Shown: one piece after another, positions 1 to 8,650 of the stretch | Layout of the letters: the number at the start of each line of letters is the position of its first letter | Position numbering within the stretch: the first letter of the stretch is position 1 | Assembly (NCBI GenBank): GCA_022606495.2 | Contig: JAHDVE020003048.1 | Coordinates: forward strand, 26,037-90,036 | Direction: 5' to 3' | DNA from: Halesus radiatus | Taxonomy: Eukaryota > Arthropoda > Insecta > Trichoptera > Limnephilidae | DNA length: 64,000 nucleotides | Notes under the pieces: model-generated | Told to the model about the DNA's origin: nothing | The model's database searches: none | The model's input: the letters and a program-made list of their open reading frames with translations, nothing else | Program-made: the position numbers and the translations under genes

Positions 1-595
1 CGATATATTGTACAGGTAAGGAGGATTGTTACTATTGAATGTATAGGTAGGTGTGTGTTACCTATAATAATCGCACGGGCAGGTCGGTAGGTGCCCGGGG
101 TTCCCACAGGGAATTAATTGTGCCCCGTGTCGCGCACTTGTTTATCGGGGCGACGACAGCGCCACACTGCGGCCGTTTGATTTATCTCCAAGGGGAATTA
201 TTTATTCGCACAGCCCCGCGAGGTACAATGATACCCAATGATCACCGCAGTACTTCATCTTGCCGAGGAACGGCGATAAGGACGACTATCATCTGTCATT
301 TGGCTAAATTGCATCGCGAATTTTCTTCATATGTACGACTTGTTCTTCTATAGAATGCAATATATTGGAAATTTAAAGTTTTCGCCTGCGTAAAGTTTGA
401 GAAAAGTTTTGAAAATATTAAGAACGTATTTTAATATTAAACAAGCTTATGAGTTCAAATTTATCACTAGGCATATATACAAAATACACGGTAACATTAC
501 TAATTGGATAAGTCCCCATGAAATGATTTCATTTCATCGTTAATGTCGTTGCTTATCTTAGTTTATTTTACTGACTTCGAGTCTCCGAAGGAGTT
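1..595. other. Unassigned sequence, GC-richer in first 350 bp
   Basis: I see no gene. A 100-codon frame at 51-353 on the plus strand is arginine-rich and low in family-like motifs; it follows the local GC-rich stretch and I do not call it coding. The rest is ordinary AT-rich sequence. Confidence 0.5.
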
Positions 596-1225
596 CAGTT
601 TAAAATTTGTATTATGTTCTATAATATGTTAACTATTTGCTTCATCCTCTTCGTGCTGCATCCCTGAGTTTCGTCGTTGGCTCATAAAGCTTGGTGATAC
701 GTTACTCAATCTTATCAATATTACTCAATAATATTATCTTTTTTTAGTACTCAATTTCAAACGCATGTTTTCCTCATAGCACCAACCAGTACCTATCAAA
801 CACATACATAATTGTTTAACACTCCATAATATTTGCTTTTTTCATCTCTTCATAGGTACTTAACTATTATACTATACTCAAATTTTCTGGTATACGGAAA
901 CGATTACTCTAAAAAAAATTCTTATCTCTTTGAACTTAACTATTATTCTATATATATATTGTACTACGAGTATACTCAAATTATCTGGTATACACAAACG
1001 TTTTTTTCTGTACTATTCTTCATACTTAATTATTATATTAACATACTATGTCAATACTCGTTTTTTTCCCTTCTATTTTTGTATGCACTTAATATGAACT
1101 AAACTTGTCAATTTGACTGTCCCAAAACGGGATTTGTTCCTAGTTGGGCAGTTCAAGCTTTCTTACATTTTGTTGTTAAATAATGTGTGTTTCAAATAAA
1201 TAAATACAATTATTATAATTACCAT
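596..1225 (+). repeat. Family D dispersed repeat, copy 1 (LINE-like 3' end)
   Basis: The block shares the phrase GGCTCATAAAGCT(K)RGTGATACG and a long AT-rich body with copies at 41195-41755, 48890-49290 and 56520-56785. It ends with GTGTTTCAAATAAATAAATA followed by irregular ATT-rich sequence, which looks like the tail of a non-LTR retrotransposon. Inside are about three degenerate subrepeats of the type CTTAACTATTAT...GGTATAC. No reverse transcriptase is visible, so assignment to a LINE rests on the tail only; it could be a non-autonomous partner. An 89-codon frame within it is a by-product of the AT-rich subrepeats. Confidence 0.65.
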
Positions 1226-1595
1226 TATATGGCACTGAACGGGCTGGCACCATCATAATTGGCTGATCTCTGCGTAGGGGACAATTTACTCAGAGGCAAT
1301 TCACGCTCAGGTTTGCTAAGTCTGATGCGTTCATCAGACTGGTTGATCTCTCTCGTACGAATGCTGCAAACTTTGAAAAATACTGAATTTTAAAATTTTG
1401 AAATCTTAAGAAAGAACTAAAAACACATTACTTTAAAAGGGGTAGCAACTTCAACAAAATGTAAAGCAACCTTGAGGTCATTATTAGACCAAAAGACGTT
1501 ATAAAATAGTTGAAAATTTAGCTAAAATTCATTTATAGGCGACGGTGAGGGTGTAGTTTTATTTCAATTGGTAGATACGAATATTTTAATGTTAT
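1226..1595. other. Unassigned AT-rich sequence
   Basis: No gene, RNA or recognised repeat is visible before the left end of the family-A element. Confidence 0.5.
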
Positions 1596-1666
1596 AATTT
1601 CTTCAAAAGATTGGTATTCACTTTGTTTCGTCATTATTAATAAATACATTAAAAAATGGTTTATAT

Positions 1667-2732
1667 TAGTGATCGGCCGAGTACTCGTTTAATACTCGGT
1701 ACTCGGCGTATTCGGCGTTTTTTTTATTACTCGTACTCGACCGAATAACTCGGTTTAAATGACGAGTATACTCGGTTTAACTAAAGTAATATAATATTTT
1801 GGGAAATATAATGAAAACAGGAGGATTAGAAAGTTGCGTTCATTAAAATTGAATTTAAACAATTAATATTTAAAATTTAGCAAAAGCAAGTTGTGATGTA
1901 AGAATACAATACTCGCCGCACGTTCTGGTAACAGCCTGTTCCCTTTTTCTATCAAAATAACATGAATAACAATATAAATTTCCCAGCTCACACATAAGTC
2001 TGACAGCACTGATTAAATATTGTCAGCTGTGCGGTGTCCTCTAAAATGCTGCACTTGCAACACTCTGTGCTGTAGGATAAACTCCTCGTTAAGCCATGTT
2101 GTTCATGCCGGTCCAAAAATCAGTGGTTATTGATACAGCTTTAACGTTTGAAATTTCCGCTCTAATTATACTTTTCACTTTGTTGTAAACTACTGGTATG
2201 GCAACTTCGCTGATGTACTTTCTTCCGGGGATTTGATATTTCGGCTTTAAGACGTTCATTAATCTTCGAAACCCATTATCTTCCACTATAGAAATCGGTT
2301 GGTAGTCAATAGCAATCATTTCGGCGACAGCTTTGTGGATTTCTTTAGCCCGCGAATCATTTATGTCCCACTTTGCCACAAATGACTCCTGAAGGCTTTG
2401 TTGCACCTTTGATGCATTCGATTCCGACGACGAAGTTGAAGCAGATTTGCGATGTTTCGGATTGAGGTTCATTTTGTAAATCTTTTGACTCTTCTTTATG
2501 TTTATTTTTAATATGGTTTAACATCGCCGTCGTAGAATCATTACGTCCAACACCACTTCGTGAAATTTCACTTTGTTTTTATCTTCTTCAATCTCGTCGT
2601 AAAATTACCAAATTCGCGATATTTTGCGTGAACTCATCTTTGATTGATTGAACCGAGTTATTCGGCCGAGTACTCGGTTTGGCAAACATCAAACCGAGTA
2701 AAACTCGTACTCGGTAACTCGGCGCATCTCTA
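1667..2732 (-). mobile_element. Non-autonomous hAT-superfamily transposon with 8-bp TSD
   Basis: The element is bounded by the direct duplication GTTTATAT at 1659-1666 and 2733-2740. Eight bases is the hAT target-site length. The outer ends are imperfect inverted repeats: TAGTGATCGGCCGAGTAC on the left and, read inward from the right, TAGAGATGCGCCGAGTTAC. Further CGAGTACTCG-type subterminal repeats follow on both sides. It carries a broken transposase on the minus strand. The insertion lies inside the left arm of a family-A element, so it is younger than that element. Confidence 0.85.
1871..2637 (-). pseudogene. hAT transposase remnant (BED finger plus catalytic N-part)
   Basis: Read on the minus strand, the remnant begins near 2637 with a BED zinc-finger region that has a stop codon early on, has lost the cysteine pair, and keeps only the histidine end (HIKNKH). 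A frame change leads into the longest open piece, 2472-2089 (127 codons), containing IAIDYQPISIVEDNGFRRL and the motif TTDFWTG around the first catalytic Asp region typical of hAT transposases. The sequence then jumps, by an apparent deletion and frame change, to NEEFILQHRVLQVQHFRGH, another conserved hAT block, and ends after a stop. Intact hAT transposases are usually 500-700 residues, so at least half is missing. It would encode a cut-and-paste transposase; this copy cannot be functional. Confidence 0.85.
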
Positions 2733-2756
2733 GTTTATATTCACCACTTTATTAAT

Positions 2757-2816
2757 ATACACAGATATCAACATGTTTCGAAAGCGATGCTTTCTTCATC
2801 AGGAATATATAGAATA
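2757..2816 (-). ncRNA. Predicted hammerhead ribozyme, family A, core intact
   Basis: On the minus strand the order is stem I, CTGATGA (2802-2796), one extra A, stem II GAAAGC-ATC-GCTTTC, GAAA (2779-2776), then the palindrome ACATGT closing a very short stem III, then T17 at 2770, then the second stem I strand. Stem I pairs TATATA-T-TC with GATATCTG through a one-base bulge. The predicted cleavage lies between 2770 and 2769. Known PLE hammerheads have this type I layout with minimal stem III and act best as dimers. The extra base before stem II and the tiny stem III make activity uncertain. Confidence 0.65.
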
Positions 2817-2940
2817 CTAAAAATAATAATGTAAAGTATAGACGAATGATAAACATAGAACATAATAATGTAAGAATATGAATAATTGTGCTCTGTGTTT
2901 ATCATTTGTCTATGCTCTTGACGTTATTATTTTTTAGTAT

Positions 2941-2998
2941 TCTATATATTCCTGATGAAGAAACCACCTCTTTCGAAACATGTTGATATCTGTGTATA
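2941..2998 (+). ncRNA. Hammerhead motif, family A right arm, stem II damaged
   Basis: CTGATGA (2952-2958) and GAAA (2975-2978) with ACATGTT are preserved, but stem II reads GAAACC...TCTTTC, reducing the helix to about four pairs. It is the inverted partner of the motif at 2757-2816. Confidence 0.5.
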
Positions 2999-3095
2999 TT
3001 AATAAAGTGGTGAATACAAAGTAGTTTTATAAATAAATTATTTTAATGTTATTTTGTATCCCTTCCGATAAACCGACTTCTTCCTGACCATTGGA

Positions 3096-3186
3096 TATAT
3101 TGGATAATACAAATAAATAATATATTGGATAATACAAATAAATAATATATTGGATAATACAAATAAATAATATATTGGATATATTG
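3096..3186. repeat. 25-bp tandem repeat, about 3.5 copies
   Basis: The unit TATTGGATAATACAAATAAA plus five bases repeats directly. No coding or structural role is evident. Confidence 0.85.
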
Positions 3187-3348
3187 TTTATAAATAAGTA
3201 ATGTCATCGAAAAGTTAATAAATGAAACCGATTTCGCAGCCAAGAACTGCTGGAACTTCTCGGTTCGTGATTATAGGAGAGCAGAACTAGTTGGCAATGT
3301 TGTAAATTTACTTAGGCCCATGAGAACCGATTTGAACAATATGAGAGG

Positions 3349-3486
3349 AAGTAACATTCCTCCCTTGTAAGAAGTAACATTCCTCCCTTGTAAGAAGTAA
3401 CATTCCTCCCTTGTAAGAAGTAACATTCCTCCCTTGTAAGAAGTAACATTCCTCCCTTGTAAGAAGTAACATTCCTCCCTTGTAAG
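3349..3486. repeat. 23-bp tandem repeat, 6 copies
   Basis: Six nearly identical copies of AAGTAACATTCCTCCCTTGT plus AAG. Overlapping open frames here (minus strand, 60-110 codons) are created by the repeat, because 23 is not divisible by three and none of the three phases holds a stop. The array lies about 130 bp upstream of the GIY-YIG remnant of family C. Confidence 0.9.
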
Positions 3487-3608
3487 AAAGAACACTGACG
3501 ATCTAAGTATCGATGCATTCTTGGTATGAATGCTAAAAATGTGGTTTAAATATAGCTTATAGAACCAATAATAACATATGAACAAGCATAAAAAACTCAA
3601 AAAGTTAA

Positions 3609-4268
3609 ATTCCTAAACTTAACAATAGTGGCATATACCAATTAAAATGTGACCACGGGCAGACGGGGAGGGCTTTCTCAACTAGATTCAAAGAACATAT
3701 ACGATGTTGTAAAAATAAAAGCACTTTTTCAAAATTCGCAGAACATCTCTTAGTGAATAATCGCGTTCCGCTTGACAATAACGAGCCTAAACCCTTACAT
3801 ATAGAAATAAACGGTCTTATATTAAATTTACTTGAACAATTAGAAATTAATAAACGAACGAATAATCCTAAAATAACATTAATGAATAAAGTATGGAAAA
3901 TTATGTATTCACTGCTTCTCAGTATGTTCACATTATCAAAACAATATAACATATTTAAATAAATCAATTAAGAAAATATGACCATTTGAATACGGGGAAA
4001 CATATTATAAATGTAAAAACTTCACAGAATAGAGAATTTTAATTATTTTCTAACTAAATCGGTTTTACCGGCAATAAATTATTATTTTTAAAAAATCCAT
4101 TCAAATTAGAATGTGGGGGGGGGTGGAGTAAATAAAATTATATAAATAAGTCGTCACAATGTGGATTAACCGTAGTTTGAAAATGGCCTTGAACAGCTGT
4201 CACAATAATAAAAACTAAAAATACTGAAAATACAGAATTCAATTTGAATTACATTAAATTAAAAAAAA
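3609..4268 (+). mobile_element. Family C Penelope-like element, 3' end with pLTR-like tail
   Basis: The block joins the C-terminus of a GIY-YIG endonuclease (3621-3962) to a noncoding tail found six more times in the window. The tail contains CGGTTTTACCGGCAATAAAT, a poly-G/purine tract, AATAAGTCGTCACAATGTGG, GTTTGAAAATGGCCTTGAAC, CAGCTGTCACAATAATAAAA and a terminal A-run. In this copy the segment GCCGAAA between GAAC and CAGCTG is deleted, so its hammerhead-like motif is broken. The protein piece is the evidence that family C is a PLE. Confidence 0.8.
3621..3962 (+). pseudogene. PLE GIY-YIG endonuclease C-terminus, decayed
   Basis: A continuous frame of 113 codons ends in TAA at 3960-3962. 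It starts NNSGIYQLKCDH, then QTGRAFSTRFKEHI, then FAEHLLVNN and EINGLILNLLEQLEI. This order (GIY, then GQTGR with a following Arg-containing helix, then an EHL/NH block, then a hydrophobic helix before the C-terminus) matches the GIY-YIG nuclease fused downstream of reverse transcriptase in Penelope-like elements, where it nicks DNA for target-primed insertion. About ten residues including the YIG half are deleted between CDHG and QTGR, so the nuclease is dead. The upstream reverse transcriptase is absent: the copy is 5'-truncated. Homologous C-terminal codons recur on the minus strand at 15130-15330 and in the fusion at 46145-46215. Confidence 0.8.
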
Positions 4269-5168
4269 AATGAATGCTAAACTCGTTCGCTTCACAAGTC
4301 TCGTATTGCCGACCAGGTTTGTTGCGGCGAGGTGTTCGAGCCCACCCCGCCCGGGTTGTTGGTTGGTTGGTTGGTTGCGACAGCGGGCCCTCCGGCAGGT
4401 TTCGCCACCTCCTCGTACAGCCATGTACTCCGGGTATCTCACGCCGGGGATCTGCCTGAAATGCGGAGTAATTTGTTTCCCCGCCTTATATTTCTGCGAT
4501 CCTGGTGTCGTACCGGATTTATTTTTCAGCACCATGCAACAAACGGCTTTATCGCTTCTTTCCGCACACATAACAAACACCTCCATTCGTCTGGCAGGGG
4601 TTCAATTCCATATTCATCGCTTCGTAGTTGAAATAAAGAGGTATTCATTAAACACAACGCTCACCGCTGCCCGCTGCCTCGGCATTTGGATTTATTATAA
4701 TATTTCTTCTGTGACGGTGGGCTTCCTCTGACATCGGTTGGGGTGAAGTTACAATACTTACATTAAACACATCTCAAAAATAAATATTAAGAATAATGTT
4801 ATATAATGCAAGTATCTTCCCGTCCATAGAATTATTCCAGGAGGCTGAACTGTAGATATAACAAAAATGTCTCCACTGTCTAAAATAAATATATAGCAAC
4901 AAACTATTCCCAAAAAACGAAAATCACTTTAGTAACACAATAAATAACGTACTTGAAGTATCTTTGTGTAAAACACATACGAGTACAAAGATGTTGTAAA
5001 ATAAACTGGATAAGAACCAATGATATCAACCATTTCCTGCTATAATTGTTTATTTTCCCCATTTTCTTTTTCTTATTTAACATGCATTTTTTATTTAACT
5101 TAACTTCAACATTCATGTATTAATAAAAATATGTTTTTTTCTCTCAACAAAAAATAAAAAATAAACAA
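4269..5168. other. Unassigned; GC-rich 4290-4480 then AT-rich
   Basis: The first part has open frames on both strands (up to 153 codons plus, 110 codons minus), helped by high GC and a TTGG tetranucleotide run near 4360. None shows a recognisable domain and start sites are arbitrary. The rest is plain AT-rich sequence. Confidence 0.5.
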
Positions 5169-5298
5169 GCAAAATTTTTATATTTCTTTTATCTGGTTTT
5201 CTTTTACAATCTTATTAGTATTTTACAGTTATTATTTTAAAATAAAAACTCGCTTCATTTGTAAACTTGTAAAGATATTATATAAATAAATATATATG

Positions 5299-5341
<43 letters not shown>

Positions 5342-5460
5342 CTTATATCAATATCTTTACAAGTTTACAAATGAAGCGAGTTTTTATTTTAAAATAATAA
5401 CTGTAAAATACTAATAAGATTGTAAAAGAAAACCAGATAAAAGAAATATAAAATTTTTGC
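5169..5460. repeat. Near-perfect palindrome, 111-bp arms, 70-bp TA-rich loop
   Basis: The left arm (5169-5279, starting GCAAAATTTTTATATTTC) and right arm (5350-5460) are reverse complements with only a trivial difference in the outer A/T run. The centre is mostly (TA)n. It may be a recent foldback transposon or a palindromic duplication; a transcript would form a long hairpin suitable for small-RNA processing. Confidence 0.9.
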
Positions 5461-6330
5461 TATATATATATATATATATATGTATGTATATGGGGAAATA
5501 TATATATATAAATAAATATAAAATAATTCCATATAAACATAAACTCTTTTTTTTTTACTGCCACTAACTAATACCGAGTATACCCACGCACTGGCCTTGC
5601 CTATGTGGGATATTTTTGCTATTTATACGATACACATATATTCAAATATATTTACATATAAAAAAGTACACATATATGTATATAAAAAAAGGAAGAGTGT
5701 AAGCTCCTTGTACAAAGTATCTCCACAACATTTTATACTACTCTTCTGTTTGGAGCATTTGCTTGTGTACAGATGAGGAGTGTAAATGACCATGATAATT
5801 TATCAACAGTTTAAAAGAAGAAAAAAAAAGATTGTGGTATATGTAAAAATAATATAGGTAATTAAAAAAATAATTAGAACAATTATAAGGTATTTGTAGA
5901 TACACACAGAAACCTCTTTTCTGAAACAATTAATAATGTCCTTGTGTAGATCCCGCATAATAAAAACAATATTATAAAAAAGTGCACAAAATTTTTATGT
6001 TATTAATAAGTAAAATAAACTGAAATAATTTTTTGTTTAGAGTGTGTTTTAAATATTTCTTAACAGAATTCCATATATGGATTTTATCAGTTGTGCATCT
6101 AATTTTTCCCGGTAGTCGATTAAAGAAATATCGTGGCCAGTATTGTGGAGTTGTGCAAATTAAGTATTTAATTTTGGGCACGGAAAAATATATTGCAGTT
6201 AAAAATTAGTATTTGTCTTTTTCTTTTATGATTTGAATCAAAATACGTTTATGATCAAATTTACAATTTGGGCACAAAAGCTTTATCTTGAAACATTGAT
6301 AGTGCTAAATAAAACAAACAGTTGTATGTT
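5461..6330. other. AT-rich sequence with TA runs
   Basis: Contains (TA)n at about 5461-5510 and no supported gene. Short minus-strand frames at 5738-6181 are low-complexity. Confidence 0.5.
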
Positions 6331-6344
6331 AACGGAACCTCGTC

Positions 6345-6415
6345 AGCCACTATAGTACAGTTGGTTGCAAATTGCAAACACCTGCTTTCGGTATCTCGGG
6401 TTCATAGCTCAGCAT
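6345..6415 (+). repeat. Possible tRNA-derived SINE head, degenerate
   Basis: TAGTACAGTTGG resembles a Pol III A box and CGGGTTCATAGCTC resembles a B box about 45 bp downstream. No second copy in the window supports it, so this is a weak call. Confidence 0.3.
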
Positions 6416-6585
6416 GTGAAGTATGAAGTGGTGAAGCAGGAGGTACTGGTAGTGAAGCAATCGCCCCGAGCGCGCGGCGGAGGTGTGATATTATTTGCTT
6501 TTATTTATTGGCTGACCTCTGCCTGCTGTCGGCACTCGACTCTCGGCCTCTACCTCTCTGCACCCCATAATGCGCGACATCGCCC

Positions 6586-6660
6586 CGGAATAATAATTGG
6601 ATGACTTATATAGCGCCGTTTTTGTGAAAGATAACCTCAAGGGCGCTGTATAAATATTAC
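6586..6660 (-). repeat. LINE 3'-end fragment with ATT tail, copy 1
   Basis: Read on the minus strand, GGCGCTATATAAGTCATCC runs into an ATT tail. Related blocks lie at 20041-20130 (minus, longer ATT tail) and, more diverged, near 23965-24005. Confidence 0.55.
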
Positions 6661-7190
6661 TTCCTATTTCTATCTAATTACGAGTATGTCCAAACAGATA
6701 CAGAAAAATATAAATGGCAGGTCGCTTCAAATGAACACAGTTTTATTAGTAAAATTAGAGATGATATGATTTATACAGTAGCTATTTTATTATCCAATTC
6801 TACTGCTGTTATATTTATTAGAAGATTGGTGGCACAAGAAGAGTTGATTTTTATTTGAAATATTTATAATTTTTAGGTCTGGAGAATATTTATAAAATGA
6901 CCTTAAAAAGCGGGAGAAGTTTTAAGCTATTAACTTTTTCTTTTTTTTTTTTACACATTTAGTTATTTACTGGGTTGCGGGCTGTGAACGCATTTGCGCA
7001 CCGATGCGTGATTTTTTAAAACATATTCTAGTAGTGGCTTTAGGTAAGCACTAGCCGTCTACCCTAGCTTAGCCATACATCATATACATCGTTCCCCGGC
7101 TAACTAACGTTATCTCGCTTGTCAGCGATTCTGGAGAAGAATGAACAAATAGCCGATAAAATGAGCGATATTCAAGTAAAACACAATATA
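6661..7190. other. Unassigned sequence
   Basis: No gene or repeat recognised before the minisatellite. Confidence 0.5.
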
Positions 7191-7196
7191 AGTTTT

Positions 7197-7915
7197 CTTT
7201 ATTTGTACGAGTATGCTGTGTATGCTGTATAGCCATATATTTGTTTTGCACTATTTGTGCCTGTATTTGTACGAGTATGCTGTGTATGCTGTATAGCCAT
7301 ATATTTGTTTTGCACTATTTGTGCCTGTATTTGTACGAGTATGCTGTGTATGTTGTATAGCCATATATTTGTTTTGCACTATTTGTGCCTGTATTTGTAC
7401 GAGTATGTTGTATAGCCATATATTTTTTTTGCACTATTTGTGCCTGTATTTGTACGAGTATGCTGTGTATGCTGTATAGCCATATATTTGTTTTGCACTA
7501 TTTGTGCCTGTATTTGTACGAGTATGCTGTGTATGCTGTATAGCCATATATTTGTTTTGCACTATTGATGCCTGTATTTGTACGAGTATGTTGTATAGCC
7601 ATATATTTGTTTTGCACTTTTTGTGCCTGTATTTGTACGAGTATGCTGTGTATGCTGTATAGCCATATATTTGTTTTGCACTATTTGTGCCTGTATTTGT
7701 ACGAGTATGCTGTGTATGCTGTATAGCCATATATTTGTTTTGCACTATTGATGCCTGTATTTGTACGAGTATGTTGTATAGCCATATATTTGTTTTGCAC
7801 TATTTGTGCCTGTATTTGTACGAGTATGTTGTATAGCCATATATTTTTTTTGCACTATTTGTGCCTGTATTTGTACGAGTATGCTGTGTACGAGTATGCT
7901 GTATAGCCATATATT
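7197..7915. repeat. Minisatellite, 64/55-bp units in a 183-bp higher-order repeat
   Basis: Twelve units begin with GTACGAGTATG at 7205, 7269, 7333, 7397, 7452, 7516, 7580, 7635, 7699, 7763, 7818 and 7873. Spacings are 64 or 55; the short form lacks a nine-base piece of the type CTGTGTATG. Units run 64-64-55 three times in succession, a 183-bp higher-order period. Because 183 is 61 codons, minus-strand frames stay open over 90-100 codons; these are repeat artefacts. Confidence 0.95.
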
Positions 7916-8000
7916 TTTGGTTCCAAGCAACGAATATGGTTTACTTAATTCATTTTTATTTTGTTGTATGATTTTAATACTGATTAGGTATGGATTTAAC

Positions 8001-8145
8001 AGATCTGAATAGCCAGGCATTTCCCCATATTCCTCTTCCCCTCCTCAATACCTTCATCCTTACAGCGTTCCCCAATTGTGGATGCAATAGTCTCACTGGC
8101 TCCAGACGGTTGGAAGCAGTTGGGACTCTTGTGTGGTATTCGTAT
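8001..8145 (+). repeat. Family E dispersed repeat, copy 1
   Basis: Shares TGAATAGCCAGG, a CT-rich stretch, ACAGCGTTCCCCAATTGTGG and TCTCACTGGCTCCAGACGGT with copies near 18058-18215, 18585-18700 and 22690-22790. Class unknown; no protein or terminal structure recognised. Confidence 0.6.
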
Positions 8146-8274
8146 AAACAAGGTAACAATAAGTTTTTAATAACAAATTTTCATTGCCGTAAGCTAGGCT
8201 GTTTATATTATATAACCACAGTTGAGGGAGTAATTCTAAGTAAAAACAATTACGATTAGAGAATCACCAGTAGG

Positions 8275-8650
8275 TACTGATAAATAAAGAGTGTCGGCAA
8301 TGATTAAATGATAGGAAGCAGTGAACCTGGGTATTGAAGAGACCCATGTTGTAGAAGGGAGGAAACACAGAGGCCAGCAAATCATTCCACAGTCGAGCTG
8401 TTGAACACAATAACGAGTTATAGTAGATTATTATGTTTCAAATGTCGGGCGCGCATTTGGCGTGTTTCCTGACTGTGCACCGGTGCCGGAGTGATCAATA
8501 ATAATAAAATACCGGTAGAACAAAGACAGCATTCTCACCTGACACTTGTGCTCCTAAGATTGCAATTCGTCTGTTAAGATGGTTAAGATAGGCGAATCTA
8601 TCGAATGGACCGCCGTTTCTGCACAAAGTCAAGGTTTTTTTCAGATATTT
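8275..8650 (-). pseudogene. LINE reverse transcriptase C-terminal remnant (clade 1, copy 1)
   Basis: On the minus strand the C-terminal region after the RT fingers/palm is recognisable: a piece beginning FCRNGGPFDRFAYL, then, after frame changes, LWNDLLASVFPPFYNMGLF and TQVHCFLSFNHCRHSLF. The W-x-x-L-P/L-x-x-V-F-P signature followed by a short basic tail is typical of Jockey/CR1-group LINE ORF2 ends. It aligns by eye with 21900-22640 and 39965-40500. Several frameshifts make it nonfunctional. It is 5'-truncated, as expected of dead-on-arrival LINE copies. Confidence 0.75.

Larger units (their letters stand above)
1596..3040. mobile_element. Family A foldback Penelope-like element, split by a hAT
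   Basis: The left arm starts with TTCTTCAAAAGATTGGTATT, the same end found inverted at the right side of other copies (for example 63420-63475). It is interrupted at 1667 by a hAT element and resumes at 2733. The two arms then read as inverted copies around a centre near 2880, and each contains a hammerhead-type motif (2757-2816 minus; 2941-2998 plus). The right arm stops after AATAAAGTGGTGAATACAAAGTA and lacks the terminal GACGCCACAAAGTGA block. Assignment to PLEs is inferred from the hammerhead format and from family C, not from an encoded protein here. Confidence 0.7.

Noticed and set aside
3271..3600. Small protein with LTREECYFLQGRNV-type repeats
   Set aside because: Produced by six copies of a 23-bp repeat read in rotating phase.
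4270..4731. 153-codon gene
   Set aside because: GC-rich composition; the opposite strand has a 110-codon frame in the same place, and no domain is visible.
7434..8020. Repeat protein encoded on the minus strand
   Set aside because: The frames exist only because the minisatellite's higher-order period is a multiple of three; neighbouring frames are equally open.
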